In this document: one piece after another, positions 8,702 through 17,900 of the stretch
Numbering within the stretch: the stretch's first letter is position 1
Layout: each line of letters opens with the position of its first letter
Assembly: GCA_048267965.1 (NCBI GenBank)
Contig: JBLWWK010000001.1
Location: forward strand, 62,001 to 126,000
Length of the DNA stretch: 64,000 nucleotides
From: GCA-2705995 sp048267965
GTDB taxonomy: Bacteria; Bacteroidota; Bacteroidia; Flavobacteriales_G; Salibacteraceae
Reading direction: 5' to 3'
The notes under the pieces: generated by a model
The model's input: only the letters and a program-made list of their open reading frames with translations
Database searches by the model: none
What the model was told of the DNA's origin: nothing
Translations under genes and position numbers: made by a program

Positions 8702-9682
8702 TTGGTGACCAAGGTTTTAATTATTCGGTTCAGTTCTATCGGAGACATCGTTCTCACTACACCCGTAATTCGTTGTTTAAAGCAGCAATTAGAAGGTGAA
8801 AACGAGATTCACTATTTAACGAAAAAGCGGTTCCTACCGTTATTGGCCGAAAACCCGTATGTTGATGTTTTTCACACCATAGAAAACGATGTGAGCGAAG
8901 TGTTTGATGAGCTGAAAAGTCAGCAATTTCACTACGTAATCGATTTGCACAATAATCTACGAAGTTTGCGGGTAAAAAGGGCTCTAAAAGTACTGAGCTT
9001 CTCTTTCGAAAAACTCAATTTGCAGAAGTGGTTTTATGTAAATACCAAAATCAATGTAATGCCGAAGGTGCACATTGTTGAGCGGTATATGCAGGCTGTA
9101 AAAGCCTTGGGAATAAAAAACGATGAGCAGGGATTAGACTATTTTCTAGCGAAAGAAGATGAGGTGAAAATCACCGATTTGCCAGCCTTTTTGCATGCTG
9201 GTTTTGTGGGTTTTGTAATTGGTGGCAGTTATCCGGGAAAGGTGATGCCCCAGCACAAAATTGCAGAAGTTTGTGAGCAGTTAAATAGGCCAATAGTTTT
9301 ATTGGGCGGACCAGAAGATAGCGCAGTTGGAGAGGCTGTTGAGCAGCAATTTCCGAATTTTGTGTACAATGCTTGCGGCAAATTTTCGATTAATCAATCG
9401 GCTTCGTTGGTGAAACTTTCGCAAGTGGTAATTGCCCACGACACAGGGCTTATGCACATTGCTTCTGCTTACAAAAAGAAAATTATTTCGATTTGGGGAG
9501 CTACCGTTCCTGAGTTTGGTATGTATCCGTATTTGCCAGGCGAGGGTTCAAAAATTATAGAACCAAAAAGCGTTTGGGATCGACCATATTCAAAACTGGG
9601 CAACAACAAATTTTACAAGCCAAAATTCAAGGGCATGGAAAAAATCGATGTAGCTGAAATTGTAGAAGCCGTTAATTCTTAA
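8702..9682 (+). CDS. Glycosyltransferase family 9 (heptosyltransferase-like)
   Basis: A 326-residue GT-B glycosyltransferase of the ADP-heptose:LPS heptosyltransferase family, expected to act in lipopolysaccharide core synthesis. Signatures are the N-terminal Arg-Phe-Ser-Ser-Ile-Gly-Asp-Ile-Val-Leu-Thr-Thr-Pro and, near the C-terminus, His-Asp-Thr-Gly-(x)3-Ile-Ala-Ser-Ala with Trp-Gly-Ala-Thr. TTG (8702) and GTG (8705) are adjacent candidate starts; the GTG gives the more usual short N-terminus. It is the last gene of the yicC operon and overlaps the convergent TlpA-like gene by 11 bases. Encodes a perfect CGGTTCCTACCG in the unusual frame Arg-Phe-Leu-Pro. Confidence 0.88.
   Translation: MVTKVLIIRFSSIGDIVLTTPVIRCLKQQLEGENEIHYLTKKRFLPLLAENPYVDVFHTIENDVSEVFDELKSQQFHYVIDLHNNLRSLRVKRALKVLSFSFEKLNLQKWFYVNTKINVMPKVHIVERYMQAVKALGIKNDEQGLDYFLAKEDEVKITDLPAFLHAGFVGFVIGGSYPGKVMPQHKIAEVCEQLNRPIVLLGGPEDSAVGEAVEQQFPNFVYNACGKFSINQSASLVKLSQVVIAHDTGLMHIASAYKKKIISIWGATVPEFGMYPYLPGEGSKIIEPKSVWDRPYSKLGNNKFYKPKFKGMEKIDVAEIVEAVNS
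8829..8837 (-). repeat. GTAGGAACC motif, copy 5
   Basis: Full CGGTTCCTACCG at 8828-8839. The only coding copy read as Arg-Phe-Leu-Pro. Confidence 0.9.
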
Positions 9683-10760
9683 ATTGATCTTTTAGCCTCT
9701 TTTCTAGACTTTTCCAGTGCAAATTCTTGGCAATTATTTTTCCTTGACTATTGATTAAGAAGTTGGTAGGAACCGCACTCACGTTGAATTCAGCTACCAT
9801 TTCAGATTGATACATTTTTTCGTCTGTATAGCTTTTCCAAAGGATGCCGTCTGCGGCCATAGCACTTTTCATTCTAGACTCTCTGCGCTCTATGGCAAAA
9901 CCTACAATTTCGAAGCCTTGGCTATTGTAGTTTTTATATAGTTCAACTAAATGCGGATTGGCTCTTCGGCACGGGCCACACCAAGAGCCCCAAAATTCAA
10001 TTAAGGTTAACGTGTTTTGCGTGTAATCTACTTTTGCTTCGTTATTTATTAAAAAAGGAGGCGCGCTGTTGCCTAAAGCTGTTTTCTCTAATTGAAGCAC
10101 TTTATTTTCCATTTTTGTCACTAAATCTAACTGGGTGTATTGGCTTTTCAGCTGGTTAACCAGTTTTTTAAGTGAAGGAATGTAATCGTCTCCTACCCAG
10201 CGCAGCGCTACATAATAATGGGCTAAAGTTGGATTCATTTCAGAGAATGAAAAATCCATAAGTTCTCGAAGATGCAGGTTGTAATTGTCGTGCTCTACCA
10301 ACGATAGTTCTTGCACCTTTTCGGTGTCTTTGGCCTTGGTAGCAGCTGTGATTTCAGCACGAATTGGTTTCACCCATTGAGCAAATGATTGTTTTCTAAA
10401 TGCCTCGTATTTGTTTAATTCTTGACTAGAAACACTGCCAGTAATGGAAAATTGACCTTTTGATTGGTGCAGGGCAACTGAATGGGTTTTGTTATCAATC
10501 ACTAGCCAAATTTCGTTGTTTCGGCTTGCAACTAATTTGTAAATTCCTTTTTGAGTGAGCGAAAATGAGAAGTTGCCTTTATCGGTACGAACCGTTTTTA
10601 CTGTTTCTTCGGTTCGCTCTAAAACATCCCAAAATACCACCTCTACAGAATCTGGATAGGTGGAGTCTTCTAGTTCCCAAAATCCTTGTATATCGGTTGC
10701 AAAAGTTGCTTGAGCAGAAAGGGTAATGAGGAGGGAAAAAAGAAAATATGCACGTTTCAT
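9672..10760 (-). CDS. TlpA-like thiol-disulfide oxidoreductase
   Basis: A 362-residue exported protein. It has an N-terminal signal peptide (about 1-21), a beta-rich domain at ~25-110 resembling the DUF4369-type leader of Bacteroidota thioredoxins, and a helical linker. The C-terminal thioredoxin domain has Trp-Cys-Gly-Pro-Cys (cysteines 261 and 264) and the cis-Pro segment Ala-Val-Pro-Thr-Asn. It probably reduces or isomerises disulfides in the periplasm; partners are not evident. The Ala-Val-Pro-Thr-Asn at the cis-proline is encoded by a repeat motif copy. It is convergent with the heptosyltransferase gene. Confidence 0.87.
   Translation of the reverse strand: MKRAYFLFSLLITLSAQATFATDIQGFWELEDSTYPDSVEVVFWDVLERTEETVKTVRTDKGNFSFSLTQKGIYKLVASRNNEIWLVIDNKTHSVALHQSKGQFSITGSVSSQELNKYEAFRKQSFAQWVKPIRAEITAATKAKDTEKVQELSLVEHDNYNLHLRELMDFSFSEMNPTLAHYYVALRWVGDDYIPSLKKLVNQLKSQYTQLDLVTKMENKVLQLEKTALGNSAPPFLINNEAKVDYTQNTLTLIEFWGSWCGPCRRANPHLVELYKNYNSQGFEIVGFAIERRESRMKSAMAADGILWKSYTDEKMYQSEMVAEFNVSAVPTNFLINSQGKIIAKNLHWKSLEKRLKDQFKN
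9766..9774 (+). repeat. GTAGGAACC motif, copy 6
   Basis: TGGTAGGAACCG, 11/12 to the consensus. Encodes Val-Pro-Thr (cis-Pro loop) of the minus-strand thioredoxin-like gene. Confidence 0.85.
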
Positions 10761-10822
10761 TCAATAAAATTTGGCATTTTTGATTACCAATTTTTGTTTT
10801 AAGATTGATTTAACTGGATTTT

Positions 10823-11044
10823 ATGAAAAGCAACGTAGGGCGCAAAGACAAGTCGATAAGATTGATACTAGCAATGGGTTTAGCTCTTTTATCGGCTGCA
10901 GAGTGGTTGCCAGAAGCGGTGAACCGTGCATTAATTGTTATTGCTGGTATTTTGCTATTAACTGGTTTTGTTCGCTTTTGCCCTATTTACAAGGTTTTAG
11001 GTAAGAATACTTGCGAAATTCCTCAGAAAGATGAAAACAAGTAA
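10823..11044 (+). CDS. DUF2892 (YgaP-type transmembrane) protein
   Basis: A 73-residue protein with Met-Lys-Ser-Asn-Val-Gly-Arg-Lys-Asp-Lys followed by two hydrophobic segments and the Arg-Phe-Cys-Pro-Ile-Tyr motif, typical of the stand-alone DUF2892 domain. In other bacteria this membrane domain is often fused or adjacent to rhodanese or sulfur-handling proteins; no such partner is seen here. Confidence 0.8.
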   Translation: MKSNVGRKDKSIRLILAMGLALLSAAEWLPEAVNRALIVIAGILLLTGFVRFCPIYKVLGKNTCEIPQKDENK

Positions 11045-11239
11045 TTTTTAATTTTTCCGTCTATTTAGTTTTAGGTTCTGCGTCTATTGCAAATCGTGTA
11101 TGAGGTGCGTTTTTCTTTTTTCAATAGCCTTTCATATTTAGTTTCAACAATAGTATGGGGAGTAATTTTTCACAATGAAATCTTTACTTTAAAGTTGGGT
11201 TCAAAACTCATTTGTTTTCAACGAATAAGCCCGTGAATC

Positions 11240-11248
11240 GGTTCCTAC
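11240..11248 (-). repeat. GTAGGAACC motif, copy 7
   Basis: Intergenic; CGGTTCCTACAG (11/12). Confidence 0.85.
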
Positions 11249-11354
11249 AGAAAGTATTACAAATAAAGAAATCTGTTGTAGGCAGTGCTATCGATAATAT
11301 TAATTAGCGTTTCTTTGTTGCCAACACACTGCAAAAGTGAGAAGTCTGTTTCTC

Positions 11355-11362
11355 TACTTTTG
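11355..11362 (+). promoter_or_regulatory. Putative -7 promoter element
   Basis: TACTTTTG, 31 bases upstream of the aminotransferase ATG. No matching -33 TTG at normal distance. Confidence 0.35.
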
Positions 11363-11392
11363 GCCACCCATTGAAAATTAGATAACTTTTAC

Positions 11393-12547
11393 ATGGAATA
11401 TCCATCCAGTCTTAGTTCAAAGCTACCCAAAGTGAGCACTACCATATTTACGGTAATGTCTGCTTTAGCGAAAGAACACAACGCGTACAATTTATCACAA
11501 GGTTTCCCAGATTTTGAAGTTTCTCCTCAGCTTATAGAGTTGGTGAATCAGAAAATGAAATCGGGTTGGAACCAATATGCACCTATGGCAGGCGCCATGG
11601 AATTAAGAGAGCAAGTAGCGCTAAAAACAGAGAAGTTATATTCTGCTCACTATAACCCAGAAACGGAAATTACCATTACTGCGGGCGGAACTCAAGCTAT
11701 TTATACAGCGGTAGCTTCTATCATTAGAGAAGAAGATGAGGTAATAATTTTTACTCCTGCTTACGATTGCTATGCTCCGGCAATTGAATTGTGTGGTGGT
11801 AAACCTGTTTACGTTCCGTTAAAAGGGCCTGATTATTCGATTGATTGGGACGAGGTGAAAAAATTGATCAATCGCAGAACGCGGATGATTGTAATAAACA
11901 CCCCTCATAACCCAACGGGAACAGTGCTGTCTGCCGAAGACATGAAGCATTTAGAAGGCATTACTAGAGATAACGATATTATTATTTTGAGTGATGAAGT
12001 GTACGAACACATTGTTTTAGATGGGTACGAACACCAAAGTATTGCCCGTTATCCGAAATTGGCAGAGCGTAGCTTTATAATTGGTTCATTCGGAAAGAGT
12101 TTTCACGTTACGGGCTGGAAAACCGGTTTTTGCTTAGCGCCAGAAAACTTGATGCGTGAGTTTAGAAAAGTTCATCAGTACGTGGTTTTTGCGGTGAACA
12201 CGCCTATTCAAATGGCTTTAGCTGATTTCTTGAAAGACGAGAACAACTACAACCAGATTGCAGACCTTTATCAAGAGAAAAGAGATTTCTTTTTAGAGGC
12301 AATTAAAGGGTCGCGGTTTAAGGCTCACCCTAGTCAGGGTACGTATTTTCAGTTGCTCGATTACAGTGAAATTTCTGAAGAGAAAGATACTGAGTTTGCC
12401 AAGCAATTAACGATTGAGCATAAAGTGGCTTCGATTCCGGTTTCTGTGTTCTATCACAACCCGGTTCACGATCGAGTATTACGATTCTGTTTTGCCAAAG
12501 AGAAAGAAACCTTAGAAAAGGCGGCAGAAATTTTAAATAAGCTTTAA
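11393..12547 (+). CDS. Methionine aminotransferase-type PLP enzyme
   Basis: A 384-residue class I/II aminotransferase (fold type I). The Schiff-base lysine is K235 in Ser-Phe-Gly-Lys-Ser-Phe-His-Val-Thr-Gly-Trp-Lys. Asn-Pro-Thr-Gly (173-176) and Ser-Asp-Glu-Val-Tyr (200-204) complete the PLP pocket. The N-terminal Thr-Thr-Ile-Phe-Thr-Val-Met-Ser and Asn-Leu-Ser-Gln-Gly-Phe-Pro-Asp-Phe are typical of the YbdL/MtnE group, which transaminates methionine and aromatic amino acids. An aromatic or kynurenine aminotransferase cannot be excluded. A strong bidirectional terminator follows. Confidence 0.88.
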   Translation: MEYPSSLSSKLPKVSTTIFTVMSALAKEHNAYNLSQGFPDFEVSPQLIELVNQKMKSGWNQYAPMAGAMELREQVALKTEKLYSAHYNPETEITITAGGTQAIYTAVASIIREEDEVIIFTPAYDCYAPAIELCGGKPVYVPLKGPDYSIDWDEVKKLINRRTRMIVINTPHNPTGTVLSAEDMKHLEGITRDNDIIILSDEVYEHIVLDGYEHQSIARYPKLAERSFIIGSFGKSFHVTGWKTGFCLAPENLMREFRKVHQYVVFAVNTPIQMALADFLKDENNYNQIADLYQEKRDFFLEAIKGSRFKAHPSQGTYFQLLDYSEISEEKDTEFAKQLTIEHKVASIPVSVFYHNPVHDRVLRFCFAKEKETLEKAAEILNKL

Positions 12548-12571
12548 GCCTTTTTTTCTAACTAATGGAAT

Positions 12572-12606
12572 AAAAAAAACCTGCAGCAACGCTGCAGGTT
12601 TTTTTG
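12572..12606. terminator. Bidirectional intrinsic terminator
   Basis: CCTGCAGC-AAC-GCTGCAGG forms a perfect 8-bp stem (12580-12598), flanked by A8 on the left and T7 on the right. It serves both the aminotransferase gene and the convergent LruC gene. Confidence 0.9.
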
Positions 12607-12627
12607 TTTATGGTAAGCAACCTCTTT

Positions 12628-14898
12628 TTAATAAAGGTTGTTGCTGTTTCTGTAACCACTTGTGTTTAAGTACCAATCTGTGTAAGTAAGTCCACCTGAT
12701 ACAGCCCAATCATCGAAACGATTGTAACCTGTTAAGATGTCGTTCTTTTCAATTAAGTAATCGAATTCGGTTGGAATATCGATTGCCCATGGTAATTGGT
12801 TAGGCGTTACATAGTAGTCTGAAGAAGTAACGTTTGAGCCATCGTCTAGCGTTCCGAAAAGTGCAGGATTTACCAAATCAGTTGGTGCTTGATCGGCTAA
12901 GTGTACTTCTCTGCCTCTATCTTGGTTGATGAAGATAAACGGATTAAACGGAGCTAAACCAATATTAGCTTGTGGAGTGTTAAAGTTTACAGTAACTACA
13001 GTAGTGTCGATGTTCATGGTAGTTCCAGTCACCGGAATTACATTGATTAACGAACCGCCCAACATTGAGTTGATGTTGTCGTAAATCATGATAACTGTTT
13101 CACCAGTATGACCCGCTTCTGTACCGTTGGCGTTTAGGTTAATGCTTCCTGTGATTAACTCGGTTCCTGTTACAGATGAAATTACTGAGTTATCGATTGG
13201 AAGAGAAACTCCAAATCCGTTGTCGAATCCGGCTCCTACCGCTTTAATGTTGTAACGACCAATTAACTGAACTACTTCGTTGTTAGCGTTAGTTACCGTT
13301 TGGTATTGGTAAGCAACTACTAAATCGTTGAAGTCGTAATCTCCTTTGCTTGGCCATAAATCTTCAAAAGCGGTTGTAGCAAAGTTGTTCTGATTCGGGT
13401 AGTAGTTGTTAAACGCTTTGGTTGGGTCGTTCGGATACTCATCGTGAATATCTACTACACCATCATTGTCTGTATCTGGGTTTGGAGCAGAGCCTAAACC
13501 TTCAGGATTACAAGAAGTAACAGGGATGTAAACGTTACAATTGGTAGTGGCACCGTTACCAAGGCTTCCGTAATTGTTTTCGATTCCGTTAGGATCACAT
13601 AAATCTAACGAACCAGAAATAGTTCCACCACCGTTGATAGTTGTATTACCCGCTACTTTTATTGCTGAAGCTGCTGTTCCAGAACCTGAAATAGAGGCAT
13701 TTACTGTAAGGTTGATGGTAGAAATCATAGATTGGTTGGCTAATACCAATGGGTTGTTTCCGCCATTGTGCTGTAAACGACCATCTACAGATATGTATGC
13801 GTTGGTAAGTGTTAACGGACCGTTGTTGTCAAAATCTTCAGAAGTGATGCTACAATTGTTATTGAGCGTTCCGTTGTTTTCGAAATCATCATCTACTACC
13901 ACAGAACCGTTATTGATGAAAGTTGCGTTGTTCTCAAATTTCTTATCACTAATAATTGTTCCGAAGTTCTGGTAAGTTACAGTATTGTTGTTAAGCTCTA
14001 CTTTATCGGTTACTTCGATAGAACCGTAGTTTACGAAGGGGCCGCTTGGATCGAACTTCTTATCGAAAATTAAATCTGTACTGTAGTTTTCGAACAAGTT
14101 AGTAGTGTTGTTGATTTTTAAATCTTTTAAACGAACCGTTGTGTTTTGGTAAGTTTTAAAGGTAGCAGAGTTGCTTAGCTCAACATACTTGTAGTTAAAA
14201 GTAGCGCCTTCAACCACTTCGATGTGGTGATCTCCCCACATGTTAGTTTGTGAATTAGGAGCGTCTACAGTACCACAAACACGTAAAGTACCTCCTGGCC
14301 ATTGCCAGTTAATGTTACCTGTTAGCGTACCTGTTAAACAAATGGTTTGGTTGCCAGGTACTGTGATGCTTGAAACGTTTCCAGAAATTACTTGGTCACA
14401 ACCAGTTGTGCAACTTGGGCCAGGCTGACGAGTATAAGAACGTCTGCCTTTTTTATTGCTATCGCTAAAAGAATAGTTCAGTGAGTTGTTAACTAACTGT
14501 ACCTCTTTATACGTAGATGGTTGGGCACCTATTTTTAGCTCTAACCAAAGCGTTTTTAAATAGGTAGGAACCTTAATCTTTAAATCGAAAGGATTGCTTT
14601 GATTTAAGCGACCTTCAACTAATTTGTTGCCACTCACGTTTTGTGGGTTGTTTTGATAAACAGCCACAATGTATTGGGTAGAAGCGGGTAAATCAGGGAA
14701 ATCAACATCAACGTTGATATCAATTTCTTGTGTTGTGTTGTAGTTGAAATTTTGAGGAACTACTAATTCTTGAAAATTATCAACGTTTACATCTCCAATA
14801 AAAACAGAGTCGGTGTCGTCTTCTAAGTCGTGGTTACAACTTGTGAAAACACCTACTAAACCTGCGATTAATAAGCTGAATAAGCCAATGCGTTTCAT
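12628..14898 (-). CDS. LruC-domain lipoprotein
   Basis: A 756-residue surface lipoprotein. The start is placed at the ATG ending at 14898 because it gives a clean lipoprotein signal (Met-Lys-Arg-Ile-Gly-Leu-Phe...Thr-Ser-Cys). The frame is open further upstream, but that part runs through a promoter and into the neighbouring gene. The mature N-terminus (Asn-His-Asp-Leu-Glu-Asp-Asp) is acidic. The middle part is a long Asn/Gly-rich series of short beta repeats suggesting a parallel beta-solenoid. Next come a calcium-type Asp-Asn-Asp-Gly-Val-Val-Asp segment and the C-terminal LruC domain (Trp-Pro-Ser-Lys-Gly-Asp-Tyr-Asp-Phe-Asn-Asp-Leu-Val). Function unknown; probably surface structural. Confidence 0.85.
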   Translation of the reverse strand: MKRIGLFSLLIAGLVGVFTSCNHDLEDDTDSVFIGDVNVDNFQELVVPQNFNYNTTQEIDINVDVDFPDLPASTQYIVAVYQNNPQNVSGNKLVEGRLNQSNPFDLKIKVPTYLKTLWLELKIGAQPSTYKEVQLVNNSLNYSFSDSNKKGRRSYTRQPGPSCTTGCDQVISGNVSSITVPGNQTICLTGTLTGNINWQWPGGTLRVCGTVDAPNSQTNMWGDHHIEVVEGATFNYKYVELSNSATFKTYQNTTVRLKDLKINNTTNLFENYSTDLIFDKKFDPSGPFVNYGSIEVTDKVELNNNTVTYQNFGTIISDKKFENNATFINNGSVVVDDDFENNGTLNNNCSITSEDFDNNGPLTLTNAYISVDGRLQHNGGNNPLVLANQSMISTINLTVNASISGSGTAASAIKVAGNTTINGGGTISGSLDLCDPNGIENNYGSLGNGATTNCNVYIPVTSCNPEGLGSAPNPDTDNDGVVDIHDEYPNDPTKAFNNYYPNQNNFATTAFEDLWPSKGDYDFNDLVVAYQYQTVTNANNEVVQLIGRYNIKAVGAGFDNGFGVSLPIDNSVISSVTGTELITGSINLNANGTEAGHTGETVIMIYDNINSMLGGSLINVIPVTGTTMNIDTTVVTVNFNTPQANIGLAPFNPFIFINQDRGREVHLADQAPTDLVNPALFGTLDDGSNVTSSDYYVTPNQLPWAIDIPTEFDYLIEKNDILTGYNRFDDWAVSGGLTYTDWYLNTSGYRNSNNLY
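14564..14572 (+). repeat. GTAGGAACC motif, copy 8
   Basis: AGGTAGGAACC; encodes Val-Pro-Thr on the minus strand in the LruC gene. Confidence 0.8.
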
Positions 14899-14931
14899 AG
14901 CTAAAGTTTGTATTTGTGCTAAATTGAATTG

Positions 14932-14939
14932 CAAATATA
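14932..14939 (-). promoter_or_regulatory. Putative -7 element for LruC gene
   Basis: TATATTTG on the minus strand fits TAnnTTTG and lies 34 bases upstream of the chosen ATG, which supports that start over the longer upstream frame. Confidence 0.45.
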
Positions 14940-14998
14940 AGACCTTGTTCCAATATTTGGAAATGTTTATCAACTTTTTTGTGTTAAAAATCAAATAG

Positions 14999-17900
14999 TT
15001 AGAAAAAAGCCCGTAATTGAACGCTTCCAGCGTGTACAGTATTGCTGGTTTCTGAGAGTCTTCCGGTGTAGTTGATGTTAAGTTGTAAGAACTCGCCAAG
15101 GTTTTTTTGAACTAGTACCTCCCAAACGGCATTTTTACCATTTTGTAGTCCATCGAGCATTTCAAAAGCGAGAGCATTACCGGTAGGAGCCGTATAATCA
15201 ATGCTAATGTAACTTGCAGAAGCCGAGATACTCGAATTGCCTACCTTATTATATTGGCCTTCGATGGTGGCTTTTTGAATTTGCGCATTTTCATTGCCGA
15301 GTTCTTCGCGGTTTTGTTTTTCGGTAGTAGAATAAGCAAGGGCCAATTTTATAGCGCTGCTGGGTTGGTAGGTGAATTTCGGTTCTAAACGGTAGTAGTC
15401 TATAAAATAGTTTCTATTGGTAAAAAATTGGGAACTATTGGTTTGATTACCGCGTTCGCCAATAAGGTTAAATTGAAAAACTTTGGTGAGGTTGTACCGA
15501 ATATCTGCTTTTTGAAACTCTTGACTTCTTGATTCTGTTCCGTTTGAAAGCAAGCTTTTAGATTCTAGATTTTGAAACGTGTGTTCTACTCCAAATTTAG
15601 GATGTGTTCGATTAAAGTAAAGTGTATTTCGAATACTAGATGTTAAAGCAATTATAGACGAATCTGCTAGGTTAGATGCAAAAGGATTAAAACGATCTAA
15701 ATCTTGTTCTTGGTTGGTTTTTCTATTTATTCGAAACGCAACTTGGTCTGAGAATTTGCTAATTATTTTCTTGAAACCGTCTTTGCTTCTCCAAAATAAA
15801 TCGGGGCGAATAAAAAATGATTGGTTAAACTGATTGGTGTAGGTTTTTACAAATTCGTTGGTTCTTGTGTAAACGCGTATATAATCGGCCTGGTCTTGAA
15901 ACGCAGCCACTTCAAATTCGTCAAGCTCTTTTACGCCATTGTCGTTATAGTCTGTCCAAGAAAAAATACCTTGACCAGAAGCTACTTCAACATAAACGAA
16001 TTCTTGTTTTTCTTCTAGGCCAGCCCCAATTTCGTAAAACGAGGTAGAGGTAATTCCGCCCTTTAAAAAGCGAAGGGTATACTCTAATCTACCGAGTAGG
16101 GTGTTTTCGGGTTCTCCTGAATAAATTGAATCATTGAGTACTTGTAGTTCCCGATAGGTGGCTTTTCCTTTAAGGCGCGAGTTTTTGTTTTTCTTTAATT
16201 CAAACTCAAATCCTACACTTTCGCCTCGGGTAACCGATTGCATTTTATTTTTAGCTGCAGCATAATCCCAACGTTGATTGTACAGTGCCTTGTAACGATT
16301 GGTGGCGCTGTCTGGATTTTCAATAAAAAATTCAAATTCGTAAAACTGGTAAGCCGCAGCACTTAAAGAATCAGAGTCTGGATTCTTTCTGCGGTTATTC
16401 TCAAAATCGTCTCGAAAACCCACATTGAAATGCTTAAATTCTTTTTTGTACAACGTTTTGTGGCGGTAAAAAGAGGTTTTGTTGAATTTACCATCTGAAT
16501 TAAGCCAACTAGATAGAAAAGTAACCGAATGACTCTTCGCTTTTAAGTCTACGTTTAGTTGATGCTGGGTGGCAGTGTATTCTGAAGCTGCGAAGAAGCC
16601 TTGAAAACGGTATTGAGCCATTCCGTTTTTTGCGTTTTTAAGTCCAATTTCTGCACCGGGTAAGAATTGTGCTTCTGTGAGTTCAAAATCCCGCAAGTTC
16701 CAATCTCGGTCAAATTCAACGCCTCGAAACCGTTCAATTTCTTCGAAGTCTTGGCTTACCTGCTCAAAATCGGCTGCGGCCGTTAGCCTCCAGGGTTGTT
16801 CTTTTTTAGAAATGGGCTGTTCGGTGGTAATTCGAAAGTAAGAGGCAAAGCCAAAATCATCTTCCGCGTTTTTAGAAGAGAAGGTGTTTATATCGTTTTG
16901 TGAAAGAGCTAATTCTGAGATGAGTAACGTGTTCCTACCGATTTTATAATCGCCAGCAACAGAAAATAACTGTTTTAATTTAGGAGTAATCAGCACAATT
17001 ACAGGTGCGTAAGAACCTTGGCTTACTCCGTTTATAGGCGCAACATACTCATATACACGCCCATTGGCGTTTGAAGGCGCCTGAATGTAATTACCATTTA
17101 AGGGGCCCACATCTGAGAAAGAAACCTGATAAATAGCGCTGTCTGGTTGCGTAGAATACACAAAAATGGAATCAATTTGGCCGGTAGGTAACGTGTCTAA
17201 TTGGAGCCGATAAAGCACCCGATCGTTAGAATAATCAACTTGTTGAACCCCTGATGTAAAGGCGTTATCGATGTTGTCGCCAACGTCTTCGAGGCGTTCT
17301 ATTTGCTCTTCTGAAAGTTCTTGCTGAAGCGGTTGGCGTTTGGCATCTTGTTCAGAATAGGCACTTAATCGTAAGTTCCATTTTGACTTAGAAAATGCAA
17401 TTTCTGATTGGATTAAACTTCTCGAAAAACTTTGAGCCGTGTACTGAAACTCTACAATAATCCGCTTGTCTTTGGTGATGAGTTGGCGCGCAGTGAAAAC
17501 AATTTCAGCTTTATTGTAATCGATAATATAATCGTTGTCTTGGCCTCGTTTTAACAGTTTTCCGTCAATAAAAACGCGTTCGGTTCCTGATAAAACAATA
17601 ATAAAAGCCTCATTTTCTGCCCCAGAAAGTCGGTAAGGACCTTGGTTGCCTTCGATGCCTTGCAGAATGTTTCGAGCAAATTTTCCACGAGAAACCGCAG
17701 CGCTTGCTTGCAAAGTAGTGACCAAAGAAGAATCACCTTTTCCGTTAGTTAGCTGGGTTTCGAAAGAAGCGCCTCGCAATCTTTTGTTGTACCGCAAAAA
17801 ATGGCTGTTGGCGTTGGCTACTTGAAAATCGCCTGCCGTTAATCGGTTGTTATCGTTAAACAATTGAATGTAAACCTGATCGAAGTCTTGTAACTGTTGG

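Larger units (their letters stand above)
11045..11392. other. Intergenic region upstream of aminotransferase
   Basis: These 348 bases contain no convincing ORF. They hold one repeat motif (11239-11250, CGGTTCCTACAG) and a TACTTTTG -7 element (11355-11362) before the aminotransferase start. The rest is AT-rich with no clear hairpin terminator. Confidence 0.4.

Noticed and set aside
10771..11004. 77-codon ORF overlapping the DUF2892 gene in another frame
   Set aside because: The 73-residue DUF2892 frame has a clear family match and the overlapping frame has none.
14899..15099. Longer N-terminus for the LruC protein (67 extra codons)
   Set aside because: The extension overlaps the upstream gene and a -7 element; the ATG at 14898 starts a proper lipoprotein signal.
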